A stretch of DNA of 28,055 nt from positions 1-28,055 of the forward strand of contig UQUC01000019.1 in assembly GCA_900544105.1 (NCBI GenBank), read 5' to 3'. This stretch comes from an uncultured Oscillibacter sp. (GTDB taxonomy: Bacteria > Bacillota > Clostridia > Oscillospirales > Oscillospiraceae). The position numbers and the translations under genes are program-made. Numbering within the stretch: position 1 is the first letter of the stretch; every line of letters begins with the position of its first letter. Below the pieces are notes generated by a model that saw nothing but the letters and a program-made list of their open reading frames with translations, did not search any database and was not told the DNA's origin. Positions 1 through 8,102 of this stretch are shown piece after piece.

Positions 1-517
1 CCCAAAGCGTAGTTAATGGTTCAGCCGCAACAAGTTCTCCATCGATTTTCCTTAATTTATCTTTATAAAAAAGGATTCTCTCCCCTTTGATGAAATACAT
101 ATCAGGATTATTCTCTCTGTGCAGATAACAAATATTGTCTTGATTGGATAAAGAGTCTTTTATCTTTTCTTGAATATCCTTTCCCACGCTCTTCATGTCA
201 GGCCGCGCAGTACGAATAACTGATGCAGCATTAGAAATAACAAAATCGTCCATTAAAGCTGGATTTTCTTTAATTTCTTTTCTCGCATCCGACAGAGACA
301 ATCGTTTTGAATTTGCATAAGCTTCCGCCAATGTAATAATATTCCAATCAGAATAAGCTGCGTTAATATTCGTGATGAATTTTGTGTATCTTGTATCACG
401 AGTCATCCTTTTCGTATAAACTTTGTTGGGCTTCCAACGTGTTTTGTCTTTTGCAACCATAATGATATAGTTTGTAGTCGTTACACAACCAGGATTAATT
501 GCCTTGTGTCCTGTCGC
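1..517 (-). pseudogene. 5'-truncated fragment of a type III-like (Mod) DNA methyltransferase, running off the left edge
   Basis: An open minus-strand frame enters from the left edge; from about 517 its translation has the pattern GHKAINPG, then VAKDKTRWKPNKVY, RYTKFITN, WNIITLAEAY and YLHRENNPDMYFIKGERI. From memory this resembles the middle, target-recognition part of type III (Mod-like) adenine methyltransferases, whose usual continuation after AEPLTT(L/I)W is the C-terminal catalytic part beyond this window. The catalytic DPPY-containing N-terminal part is missing: upstream the frame stays open to about 754, but there it overlaps another gene in GC-rich DNA and looks like chance coding. 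The first internal ATG is at 460, without a convincing ribosome binding site. The fragment is visibly AT-rich, unlike everything to its right. I read it as a broken gene joined at a rearrangement or assembly junction. The family call is moderate; the fragment status is better supported. Confidence 0.5.
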
Positions 518-790
518 AGCTCCTCCGGATGTAAAAACGCCGATATGACATTGCCGCATTCCGCAGTCAGCAAGGGAGACCAGCGCTGCAATACCCAGTG
601 TCCCACATCGCAGTCCACGATGTTTCGCGGGCTTAAAATACGGTAATACCGCTCCTGCTTGGCGGCAAAGGATTCCTCCGTATCCGTCCAAAAAGGCGAG
701 AGATAGCTCACCGTCAGCACTACCGTCGCGCCTGGAGCGATGTGTCCTGAAAACTCACGCAGCTGGGGAAGAGAAGGCGTACACATTTCC
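481..790 (-). pseudogene. Out-of-frame 3' part of the damaged lipoprotein gene
   Basis: This frame is open from the frameshift near 786-791 to a TAA at 481-483 and has host-like codon use (GAG, CTG, CAG, ATC). It continues the lipoprotein gene at 720-1292: reading the third G of GGGAAA twice (a -1 shift) joins GNGNGSLG to EMCTPSLPQLREFSGHIAPG. The segment has Trp- and Tyr-rich stretches (YLSPFWTD, QERYYRIL, GHWVLQRWSPLL), so it resembles real protein rather than shadow frame. Its last dozen codons run into the AT-rich junction with the methyltransferase fragment, so the natural C-terminus is probably lost. No independent start with a ribosome binding site is visible. Function unknown. Confidence 0.45.
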
Positions 791-1292
791 CAAGCGAACC
801 GTTCCCGTTTCCTCCATACGCAAGTTGGGCGGCAACACCCAGCAGCGGTGCGTCCATGGAAGTCGCGTATTCTGTGATCTCCGCATCATCGGGCTTGCGG
901 GGTAAGCGGCCATTGGCCTCAAAATACGCCATAAGATCACGGATCGGCTGAAGCAGCTCCGCTGTCCAATCCTGCTCCTGTCCATAACGCAGTGTGGTTA
1001 TGATACCGGGACAAAGCCGCAGTGCGTCCTGGGCCTCTGTATTGTTGCCCGCCGCGCCGCCCAACAGCACGTCGAACGCTGCCATATCATACGCCGTCAG
1101 CTTGGAACCGTAGGCGGCGGGGTCCGCTTCCAGCTGGGGGATCTGATATTCCATGGGTTCGGATGAAGGCGCATCCGGCGCCTCCGCCGGCTGGCCGGCA
1201 CAGCCTGCCATCAGCAAAACAAATAGCCCGCTCAATATATATATATATATATGAATCATCGGGTGTGAAATCTTATGGAACGCTTTCAGCAT
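720..1292 (-). CDS. Putative secreted lipoprotein with AT repeat in signal peptide, C-terminus frameshifted
   Basis: The ATG at 1292 is preceded by AAGGAG at about 9 bases, which makes it a better start than the in-frame ATGs upstream at 1346. The N-terminus is a lipoprotein signal peptide: a short positive region, a hydrophobic stretch containing IYIYIL, and the lipobox LMAGC, followed by a Pro/Ala/Glu-rich linker. The signal peptide is encoded across an (AT)9 run. The mature part looks helical (YDMAAFDVLL, LLQPIRDLMAYFEANG) and I do not recognise the family. The last 23 or so residues after GNGNGSLG are Arg/Ser/Cys-rich and look out of frame; the natural continuation lies in the -1 frame (481-790). 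It follows the amidotransferase gene by 63 bases and is the last gene of the polysaccharide operon that can be seen. It may be inactive in this genome or result from a sequencing indel. Confidence 0.55.
   Translation of the reverse strand: MLKAFHKISHPMIHIYIYILSGLFVLLMAGCAGQPAEAPDAPSSEPMEYQIPQLEADPAAYGSKLTAYDMAAFDVLLGGAAGNNTEAQDALRLCPGIITTLRYGQEQDWTAELLQPIRDLMAYFEANGRLPRKPDDAEITEYATSMDAPLLGVAAQLAYGGNGNGSLGKCVRLLFPSCVSFQDTSLQARR
1235..1252 (-). repeat. (AT)9 dinucleotide repeat inside a coding region
   Basis: Nine uninterrupted AT units lie within the signal-peptide codons of the lipoprotein gene, encoding alternating Ile and Tyr. Gain or loss of one unit (2 bases) would shift the frame before the lipobox. 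Such tracts are known slippage sites in phase-variable surface genes; whether this one varies cannot be seen here. Confidence 0.9.
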
Positions 1293-1355
1293 ACACGCTG
1301 TCTCCTTACATTTGGATCTTCTCAAAGAAAAGAATCTCAGCATCAAAGTAAGGCG

Positions 1356-3293
1356 TCATATCCCTTCAACATGGAACTGACGCGCGAATTCTTCAAGAAA
1401 TAAAAACTCAAAAGTATCACGGCGCCGGTTCCCAGCGCGAATCTGTTCGGCAAGCGCCTGCGTTTTGAAAATCGAAGCTGTTTTTGCGTTCTCCGCATGG
1501 GAAAGCAGGTATTCCTGCGGAAACAGTGCGGCCCAACGGTCCGTCGGCGCGCCAAAGCCCATCTTATTTGTGCGCCAGACAACTTCCTTGGGCATTCGGC
1601 TGTCAAAAATCTCACGCATAATATTTTTCGTATAGCCGTTCCGGATCTTCAAGGCCGGTGGGATCCGCGCCGCCAGCTCAACAAACCGGTAGTCCATAAA
1701 CGGAATCCGGCTTTCGATGGAAGCGGACATATATAACCGGTCATCAAAGCGGACAATATGCGTCAGCTGTGTGGCGGTCAGCTCTGTTTTCAGCAGCGCC
1801 TGGAGCGACGCCGGATACCGCAGCCTTCTCATTTCACTGCGGTCTCTCCAGCCAAGAACCTCAGGCCGCACAAACCGCGCAGCCCGTTTCCACACCCGCG
1901 TATCCATGACCGCGGGGCAATTGAAGTAAAAGAACATGGCAAAGAGCTGCCACAGGGACAGTGCGGAATGGAGGGAAGCCTGGCAGTATTCCTTCAGCAT
2001 CGGGAGAACTTTTCCCTGTTTGATCAAATCCAGGAAATAATAGGCATAGTAACGTTCATAGCCGAACATCGTTTCATCGCCGCATTGTCCGTTCAATACT
2101 ACCTTAAAGCCCTGGCTGCGTATTTCGTCCAACAGGATCTGGGGACCCAAAAGGGCAAGACTGCCGATCCCCTCAACGTCCCAGACCAACCGCTCAAACC
2201 GCCCGGTTATATCATCGGAGGGGTCCGGAAGGATCTGATGCCCCTGACAGCCGCAGTACCGGTTGACCATGTCCGCAAAGCTCCACTCGTCACAGTCGCT
2301 GCGACCGGGATAACTGGTTGTGAATGTATGCAGCAAGGCCGGATCTGCCATTTGAGAACAGATCTCCGTGACCAGGCAGGAGGAATCCAACCCACCGGAT
2401 AACAATGCGGCCAGCGGCGCATCGCTGCGAAGGCGCCAGCGGCAACTTCGGGCAAATTCATCGGCAACCATCCGCTGCCAATCCTCCGCAGACAGCTCAT
2501 CGTTCAACTCCGTATGCAATTCCCAATACGGCACAGCATCGATGGACTGAATACGGCTCAGATGAGCGTCTATCCGCACCACAAGCTTATGACCGGGACG
2601 AAGCTGACGCATTCCCGCAATCAACGTCTGCCCATTATAATCGGAGATCCGGTACATCAAATTGGCGGCAAGGTAACTGTGATCGAACCTGCGGGGAATC
2701 CTGTCATCCTGGCAGAGCTGTTTCAGTTCCGACCCGAAAAGCAGCTTACTGCCCTGCTGCCAATAATGAAAAGGCTTTGCCCCCAAACGGTCACGGGCAC
2801 AAAACAGCTTCCGTTCCGCTCCGTCCCACAGAGCAAAGCTCCACATTCCATTGAAGTGAGAAAGACAGTCCTCGCCCCAGACGCGATACGCCTGCAATAA
2901 AACCTCGGTATCACAGGAAGTCTGAAAACGGCAGCCAAGCCCCTCAAGCTCCTGACGGAGCTCAAGATAGTTATAAATTTCTCCGTTGTAGACCACAGTC
3001 AAATCGCGCTGTGCCAGCGTCATAGGCTGATGCCCGGAAGGGGAAAGGTCCAGAATACTCAGGCGGCGATGTCCCAGCCCGAGGAAAGCCCCGCCTTCAG
3101 CAGCATCAGACAAAGTTGGCAGCCCCAGAGAGGAAACGGTGTCCGGGCCGCCGCAGAAAACCGTGCTGTCCGCGCCGATCAGCGCATAACCCTCATCGTC
3201 CGGTCCACGATGCCGGATCACGTCATTCATTTTTTTCAGGACCTCACGGTTTACACCGTTTTCAAGATCCAAATAACCACTAATTCCGCACAT
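1356..3293 (-). CDS. Asparagine-synthase-like glutamine amidotransferase (AsnB/WbpS type)
   Basis: This 645-residue protein has two domains. The N-terminal class II glutaminase starts with MCGISG, so Cys2 is the nucleophile; that fixes the start at 3293 rather than the longer frame upstream. It also has the RHRGPDDEG motif (about 28-36) and YNGEIYN (102-108). The C-terminal ATP-pyrophosphatase-type domain has the SGGLDSS loop at about 299-305. The family transfers ammonia from glutamine to an AMP-activated carboxylate. In sugar clusters such proteins (for example WbpS of Pseudomonas O-antigen loci) are linked to conversion of uronic acids to uronamides. Here the operon makes a uronic acid sugar, so amidation of that sugar is a good inference, though ordinary asparagine synthesis cannot be excluded. 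CAGGAG lies about 6 bases before the ATG, and the flippase gene ends 13 bases upstream. Confidence 0.85.
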   Translation of the reverse strand: MCGISGYLDLENGVNREVLKKMNDVIRHRGPDDEGYALIGADSTVFCGGPDTVSSLGLPTLSDAAEGGAFLGLGHRRLSILDLSPSGHQPMTLAQRDLTVVYNGEIYNYLELRQELEGLGCRFQTSCDTEVLLQAYRVWGEDCLSHFNGMWSFALWDGAERKLFCARDRLGAKPFHYWQQGSKLLFGSELKQLCQDDRIPRRFDHSYLAANLMYRISDYNGQTLIAGMRQLRPGHKLVVRIDAHLSRIQSIDAVPYWELHTELNDELSAEDWQRMVADEFARSCRWRLRSDAPLAALLSGGLDSSCLVTEICSQMADPALLHTFTTSYPGRSDCDEWSFADMVNRYCGCQGHQILPDPSDDITGRFERLVWDVEGIGSLALLGPQILLDEIRSQGFKVVLNGQCGDETMFGYERYYAYYFLDLIKQGKVLPMLKEYCQASLHSALSLWQLFAMFFYFNCPAVMDTRVWKRAARFVRPEVLGWRDRSEMRRLRYPASLQALLKTELTATQLTHIVRFDDRLYMSASIESRIPFMDYRFVELAARIPPALKIRNGYTKNIMREIFDSRMPKEVVWRTNKMGFGAPTDRWAALFPQEYLLSHAENAKTASIFKTQALAEQIRAGNRRRDTFEFLFLEEFARQFHVEGI

Positions 3294-3306
3294 AAACGCT
3301 CCTGAA

Positions 3307-4809
3307 TTATCTATGTTTGATTTCCCGCAGCAGCCGGAACAGCAAAGGACTGGCAGCCACAGCATAAGCGGCAAAACCAGCCGCAGCAGCGGCGGCAAAA
3401 CGCAGGAAGCTGCCCTGCCCGCTCAACAGCAGCCGAACGCCGTAAGCCGCACCGCCGCAGGCCGCACAGCCCACCGCAAGCCACGGAAGCGCGGAGACCA
3501 CACCCGAACCACGGAGGGCCGGATGGTTTTTACGCGCCGTGACCAAATTCAGACAGCCGCAAATAAGCACTGAAACGCTGGTCGCCACCGTTACGCCGCG
3601 TACGCCAAACAACGGACACAGGGCGATACTCAGGACAATGTTAAAAAGGATGCCGATGCTGCTGTTGACCATTGGACGGCGGGAATCCTGATAGCCGTAG
3701 AGGTAACGGCTGTACACCTCCCGCAGCACCAGCGGCGGGAACATCAGCGCATAGCCGACCAGCGCCTGCGCGCAGACCCGAATACTCTCCTCGCCAAAAG
3801 CGCCCCGCCCATAAACAACGGCAACGATGTCCTTTGCGCACAAAGCGGTCAATACACTGACCGGAAGAAAAACCGTCAGCAGGATGACCGCTGTCTGGGA
3901 GGTCAGCTCCGCGGCACGACGATCATCCTTTTGTGAGATCCGCTCTGTGACATAAGGAAAGAATATGGAGGCAAAGCTCGTGATAAAGGTGCCGACCAGA
4001 TTACTGAGCACAGCCGCGTAATTGAGCGCGGTCACAGACCCCGCGGCCAATCCGGATACAAGCATCTTATCCACAAGCTGATTGACATAGACAAGAGAAT
4101 AGCCTAACAGCAGCGGTCCCATCATGCGGAGCAGCCGCCGGACGGCCGGATTCCGGAAAGGGTTCCCCCTGCTGATTCTCCAATACTGCCGGGAGACAAC
4201 CATTGTATAGACAGAATTCCACAGCGGATAGACCAAAAACGCGGCAGCCATGGAAAACAGGCCGAGGCGGTCCTTTAATAACAGGATCAGAATGATCGTC
4301 CAGAGGCTTTGATTGATATTGATGATCTCTCCAGGAATAAACCGCTTATTTGCGTGGAGAAGCGCGTTGAAGATCGCCGTCCACATAAACAGCAGCAATA
4401 CCGGCGCATAGATACGCAGCCAATGTCCGACCTCCGCCGAGGCTTCCGCATCATACCGGGGTGCGAGGAGCCGCGCGATCCATGGGGCGCAGAAAGCCGT
4501 GACCGCACAGATCACTGCCGTGATCAGAGTAAACGCTTTGAAAACATCAAAAGCAAAACGATGGGAAGCATCCTCACTCTGCTCACGGGTATGGATATAC
4601 ACGGGAATCAAAGCCGTCAGCAGTGACTGCACAAGAAGATACTGAATATCACCAATAAACCCTTGAGACAGGTTGAGAATATCGGTTTCCAGCGTTGTGC
4701 CAAAGGCCGCGGAGGCAATCAGCTGCTTGACAAAGCCCAGCAGCTTGCCCACAAGCAAAAGGCCCGTGACAGAAAAAAGCGTATGAAAGATCTGATGGTT
4801 CTGTTTCAA
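3307..4809 (-). CDS. MurJ/MVIN-type lipid-linked oligosaccharide flippase
   Basis: The 500-residue, strongly hydrophobic protein has about 14 predicted membrane segments and the MurJ-like N-terminal pattern GLLLVGKLLGFVKQLIASAA. The MVIN/MATE family moves undecaprenyl-linked precursors from the inner to the outer face of the membrane. In this operon, with two Wzy-type proteins, it most likely acts as the Wzx-type flippase for the polysaccharide repeat unit; a role with lipid II is possible but less likely. The start is a TTG at 4809; no in-frame ATG is available near the N-terminus, and GAGAGG lies a short distance upstream. It begins 19 bases after the Wzz-like gene. Confidence 0.85.
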   Translation of the reverse strand: MKQNHQIFHTLFSVTGLLLVGKLLGFVKQLIASAAFGTTLETDILNLSQGFIGDIQYLLVQSLLTALIPVYIHTREQSEDASHRFAFDVFKAFTLITAVICAVTAFCAPWIARLLAPRYDAEASAEVGHWLRIYAPVLLLFMWTAIFNALLHANKRFIPGEIININQSLWTIILILLLKDRLGLFSMAAAFLVYPLWNSVYTMVVSRQYWRISRGNPFRNPAVRRLLRMMGPLLLGYSLVYVNQLVDKMLVSGLAAGSVTALNYAAVLSNLVGTFITSFASIFFPYVTERISQKDDRRAAELTSQTAVILLTVFLPVSVLTALCAKDIVAVVYGRGAFGEESIRVCAQALVGYALMFPPLVLREVYSRYLYGYQDSRRPMVNSSIGILFNIVLSIALCPLFGVRGVTVATSVSVLICGCLNLVTARKNHPALRGSGVVSALPWLAVGCAACGGAAYGVRLLLSGQGSFLRFAAAAAAGFAAYAVAASPLLFRLLREIKHR

Positions 4810-4828
4810 CGTAACTGCCTCTCAGAAA

Positions 4829-5425
4829 TCAGTTCGGATTTGCAGATTCTTTGGATGGGCTGTCCGGCGGCAGCTCCGCTTTCTTTGCCCCCCTGCACAC
4901 AGCAAGGAACATGCCAAGCGCCAGTCCCACCAAGCCGGAGAAAATTACAATGATCTGGAAATTCTCCGCAGAGCTTACGCCGGCGTGCCCGTGTGCTATG
5001 ACCGGATCGATCGTTTCCGGATCATTGGGATAAGCCGTCAGAACCAACGCGTTTTCCAGGCAAATGGAATCCGCCGTCTCAGAGACCTCTTTTCGGATCT
5101 CCTGTAATGCGGCAAGTGCCGCGTGGACAGCTTCATCAAAGTTATGGATCTGCGCGCGGACCGCATCCTGATTTTCTTCCAGCGCGGTCAGAGCCTCCTG
5201 CCCGCTCTGGATCTGCTGTAACAGATCCCCATATTCCACGGTCCGGGCCAGAATCGTATTGTAATAGGACAGGCTTTCCTCATTATCTACGACAGGCGGG
5301 CGAAGCGATTTTGCTACATCTGCTGCCGCTTCCGCGGAAAGAAGCTTCAGCTGATTGTCATGCAGATCTTCCCGCAGAACCGCTGCCTCTTCATCCAATA
5401 GGGACAGCGGAACGAGTACCGGCAT
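4829..5425 (-). CDS. Short Wzz-like chain-length protein lacking the usual first membrane segment
   Basis: The ATG at 5425 gives 198 residues with an AGGA-type site about 7 bases upstream and lies 25 bases after the stop of the wzy-like gene. Longer versions would start inside that gene without a good signal. The protein is mainly helical and probably coiled coil (about 12-140), then has one hydrophobic segment near the C-terminus (IIVIFSGLVGLALGMFLAVC) and a Lys/Pro-rich tail. This matches the second half of Wzz/CapA polysaccharide co-polymerases: coiled coil, a Pro-containing stretch before the membrane, TM2 and a short cytoplasmic tail. The family normally also has an N-terminal TM1, which is not visible in any frame here. 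It is either a 5'-deleted Wzz or a different tail-anchored protein. Its place between wzy and flippase supports a role in chain-length control. Confidence 0.55.
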   Translation of the reverse strand: MPVLVPLSLLDEEAAVLREDLHDNQLKLLSAEAAADVAKSLRPPVVDNEESLSYYNTILARTVEYGDLLQQIQSGQEALTALEENQDAVRAQIHNFDEAVHAALAALQEIRKEVSETADSICLENALVLTAYPNDPETIDPVIAHGHAGVSSAENFQIIVIFSGLVGLALGMFLAVCRGAKKAELPPDSPSKESANPN

Positions 5426-5450
5426 CTGACTTTCCTGACGCGCGACGGCC

Positions 5451-6920
5451 TTATAATCCACGGCATACCAGCTCCGCAGCTGCTTCTTTTTCCGATGTCC
5501 CGGAAACCGGAAACGTCTCACACACCGCATTGGGCAATGCCAAGCCGTAACCAAGGGCGCACATCAGCGGGGAGCAATACCACAGGTTTCCGGAAATATT
5601 GGCCTGTACCACATAGGCGGTCAAAAACAGGAAAAAATAGCGGACACATTTCTGCTTCCATCCAACGCGCAGCAATTTTATAACCGCCCAGAAGATCAGA
5701 AGCATCAGCGGGACAAATCCCACCAGCCCCATTTCACACAAAAGCTCCAATGGAATATTGTGCGGGTACATTCCATATTTCACGGTATACCCCATGGGCC
5801 CCATACCAATCAATGGGGACTTCTTAAATTCCCCCAACGCCAGCTTGAAGAGCGTACCTCGGCTTTTGATCTCGATGGTCTCCCCGCCAGGTTCCTCCGG
5901 TGTGTCAGGTTCAGACGGCGTGTCAGGTTCAGACGGCGTATCCGGGCGGTTGGTCACCTGATGGTCTCCATCCTCTTTCACCAAGTCATCGATATGATCC
6001 GCGACCATCGGGTCTTCGTTTGAGGTAACAATCTCCCCTTGGGTCAGCCCCTGTAGGAACATGGTCATACGCGATGTGCCAAATCCCTGCGGCGCATAGA
6101 TAAAAATGTTGAAGCACAGCACTGCCATCATCGCAGTGCTGAGGACGGCAGTCCTCCGGCGGCACTGGCGGTGCAGGCAGGCAGAGAACAGTGTGAAAAC
6201 ACAGAAACCGACCACGCAGAAATAAGTACCCCGCGTCCCTGCGGCGATGATAGCAATCCAGTATAGGGCAATCAGTACCCCACGGACACGCTGGGGATGC
6301 TTCAACTCCTGACCCAACACTGTCAACGGCTGCGCATCCAGAAAACGGAACATCATGACTAGCAGGAACGGCATCAGCGTATAGGAAACGCCCATATAAT
6401 TGATAATGCCTAAATCCCTGCCCCAGTTGAATGGGTTGCAGTTGAAGAGCGCACCGTTGAAATAAATCAAAGCGGCGGGCGCGGCAAAAAGTCCGAGCCG
6501 CTCCAATATTTCAAAAAAATCCGCTTCATACCGTTTCCGAGCGGCATAAACCCCGGCGCAGAACGCGGGAAAGGAAAAAAAGACAAACTGCCCGGCATTA
6601 TGGATCCATGTTCCCGTAAAGCCAAAATGCAGCAGCGCCCAGATGTAGCCGCCTGCGAAAAACAGCAGAACGGCTCCCAACGGGAGCAAGGAACGCAGTT
6701 TCAACTGCCCGAAACGCAGGACGGAAAGCAGTGCGGTAAAGGCAATTATAGCAAACAGGATGTTGCCAGCTATAAAAACGGACTGACGGGCAATATTGTC
6801 TTCAAAAGCCAGCCCCAGATAGTAAAAGAAAACATTGATTAAATTGCCAAGGCAAAAACTCAGCGGGAGCAAATATTTGCCGTAGGGGCTGGTCCATATC
6901 CCGGACAGGATTCGATCCAT
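5451..6920 (-). CDS. Wzy/O-antigen-ligase-family membrane protein (polymerase 1)
   Basis: This 489-residue polytopic protein has about 10-12 hydrophobic segments. The AGTRG motif at about 227-231 starts the large extracytoplasmic loop, and the loop ends in GMGPMGYTVKYGMYPHNIP with the conserved His before LELLCEMGLVG. This is the pattern of PF04932-type O-antigen ligases and Wzy polymerases, which join undecaprenyl-linked repeat units or attach chains to an acceptor outside the membrane. The loop has an acidic, proline-rich tandem repeat (about 326-344). The ATG at 6920 has AAAGGAGA about 8 bases upstream. A 74-base gap separates it from the preceding dehydrogenase gene, one of the larger gaps in the operon. 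It is clearly distinct from the second Wzy-like protein at 20429-22987. Confidence 0.8.
   Translation of the reverse strand: MDRILSGIWTSPYGKYLLPLSFCLGNLINVFFYYLGLAFEDNIARQSVFIAGNILFAIIAFTALLSVLRFGQLKLRSLLPLGAVLLFFAGGYIWALLHFGFTGTWIHNAGQFVFFSFPAFCAGVYAARKRYEADFFEILERLGLFAAPAALIYFNGALFNCNPFNWGRDLGIINYMGVSYTLMPFLLVMMFRFLDAQPLTVLGQELKHPQRVRGVLIALYWIAIIAAGTRGTYFCVVGFCVFTLFSACLHRQCRRRTAVLSTAMMAVLCFNIFIYAPQGFGTSRMTMFLQGLTQGEIVTSNEDPMVADHIDDLVKEDGDHQVTNRPDTPSEPDTPSEPDTPEEPGGETIEIKSRGTLFKLALGEFKKSPLIGMGPMGYTVKYGMYPHNIPLELLCEMGLVGFVPLMLLIFWAVIKLLRVGWKQKCVRYFFLFLTAYVVQANISGNLWYCSPLMCALGYGLALPNAVCETFPVSGTSEKEAAAELVCRGL
5903..5938 (-). repeat. Two perfect 18-base tandem copies encoding a PDTPSE repeat
   Basis: The unit tgtcaggttcagacggcg on the plus strand occurs twice without mismatch, with partial decay on both sides. 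On the coding strand it gives repeated PDTPSE in the extracytoplasmic loop of the wzy-like protein. Because the unit is a multiple of three, copy-number change would keep the frame and only change spacer length. Confidence 0.9.
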
Positions 6921-6994
6921 GAGAGAGTTCTCCTTTGTTCTCTATATATAATGCGCTGACAGGAATCTGCCGCACAAAAGCTGTTCGGCGGGAA

Positions 6995-8074
6995 TCAATC
7001 GAATCTTCCCTCAAAGTCGGTGCTGGCCACGTGTTCCAGCGGCAGCTTCACCGGCTTGCCGGTGGCGGCGGACTGGTAGATCGCCAGGATCATCTCCAGG
7101 GCGTTGCGGCCCGCGACCGCGTCCACATAGGGCCTGCGGTCCTGTTCGATGGCGTCCACCATATCGGCAAACAGGCTGGTATGGCCGTTGCCGTAGACGT
7201 TGCTGGTGGCCTCCTGAAGGCCCTGGTTCTTGGCATCCTCCGCGTTCTCATCGGCGAAATTCCAGACGTCGATGTTGTTGGTGGACGTGCCGCCCAGCTT
7301 CACCGTGCCCTTTTCGCCGAAGAGATAGAGCGTCTCCTCCAGGTTCTTCGGGTAGACGTTCACCGTGCCCTCAATGGTGCCGACAGCGCCGTTTTTGAAC
7401 TTCACCACGGCCATGCCGACATCCTCGCACTCAAGGTAATCGTGGAACTGTTGCTTCGTGACGCCGTAGACCTCGTCCACCTCGTCACCCATCATCCAGC
7501 GCAGCAGGTCCACGCCGTGGATGCACTGGTTCATGAGGCAGCCGCCGTCGCTGGCCCACTTGCCACGCCAGGGGGCCTGGTCGTAGTAATCCCGGTTCCG
7601 GTTCCAGCGGACGTGGATGCTGCCGTGAGACAGCCGACCGAAGCGCCCGGCTTCCAAGGCGCGGCGCATCTCCTGCACGGCCACATTGAAGCGGTTCTGG
7701 TGGCAGGCGGCCACCTTCACGTGCTTTTCCTCGCTGCGGCGGATGATCTCGTCCGCGTCGTCCATGTTCATGGCCATGGGCTTTTCGATGATGACGTTCA
7801 CGCCGCGGTCGATGCAGCAGAGGGCAATCTCGGCATGGATGCCGCTCTCCGTGGCGATGGAGACCAGCTGAATGTCAGGATGCTCGGAGAGCATCTGCTT
7901 GTAGTCGGTATAGCGGGCGATGGAGGCGTCATTCTGGAGGTCATACTTGGCCAGCAGAGCTTCCATCTTCTCCGGCAGAATGTCGCACACGGCAACGATC
8001 TCCAGATGGTTATTGAGCGCGGCCTTGATGTGGTTGACCGCGATACGGCCGCAGCCGATGAGCGCGTATTTCAT
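6995..8074 (-). CDS. wlbA: Gfo/Idh/MocA oxidoreductase, WlbA/WbpB-type UDP-GlcNAcA 3-dehydrogenase
   Basis: The 359-residue protein has the N-terminal Rossmann motif GCGRIA (about 7-12), the EKP motif of the family in VIIEKPMAMN near 95-104, and the substrate-side motif GGCLMNQCIHGVDLLRWM. The GGxxMNQxIHxxDLL pattern is typical of WlbA/WbpB, which oxidise C3 of UDP-N-acetylglucosaminuronic acid to the 3-keto sugar. The reaction partners are all in this operon: a UDP-HexNAc 6-dehydrogenase (10638-11966), WbpE-type aminotransferase and WbpD-type acetyltransferase. The gene is separated from them by a glycosyltransferase and a lipoprotein gene, so the pathway is not contiguous. The ATG at 8074 has a GAAAGG site about 8 bases upstream. 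Substrate is inferred from pathway context. Confidence 0.8.
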   Translation of the reverse strand: MKYALIGCGRIAVNHIKAALNNHLEIVAVCDILPEKMEALLAKYDLQNDASIARYTDYKQMLSEHPDIQLVSIATESGIHAEIALCCIDRGVNVIIEKPMAMNMDDADEIIRRSEEKHVKVAACHQNRFNVAVQEMRRALEAGRFGRLSHGSIHVRWNRNRDYYDQAPWRGKWASDGGCLMNQCIHGVDLLRWMMGDEVDEVYGVTKQQFHDYLECEDVGMAVVKFKNGAVGTIEGTVNVYPKNLEETLYLFGEKGTVKLGGTSTNNIDVWNFADENAEDAKNQGLQEATSNVYGNGHTSLFADMVDAIEQDRRPYVDAVAGRNALEMILAIYQSAATGKPVKLPLEHVASTDFEGRFD

Positions 8075-8102
8075 AGAAAAACCCTTTCTTCACATTCTCT
8101 GT

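Noticed and set aside
3294..3398. Longer N-terminus of the amidotransferase resembling a lipoprotein signal
   Set aside because: Class II amidotransferases need Cys as the first residue after Met removal, which fits only the MCGISG start; the extension overlaps the flippase gene.
5426..5554. Longer N-terminus for the Wzz-like protein from a TTG at 5554
   Set aside because: It would overlap the wzy-like gene by about 100 bases, has no ribosome binding site, and the added residues are Arg/Cys-rich and look like shadow coding.
6921..6994. TATATA-rich stretch as an internal operon promoter
   Set aside because: No acceptable -35 box stands at 16-18 bases from the TATATA; it may only be an AT-rich gap before the ribosome binding site.
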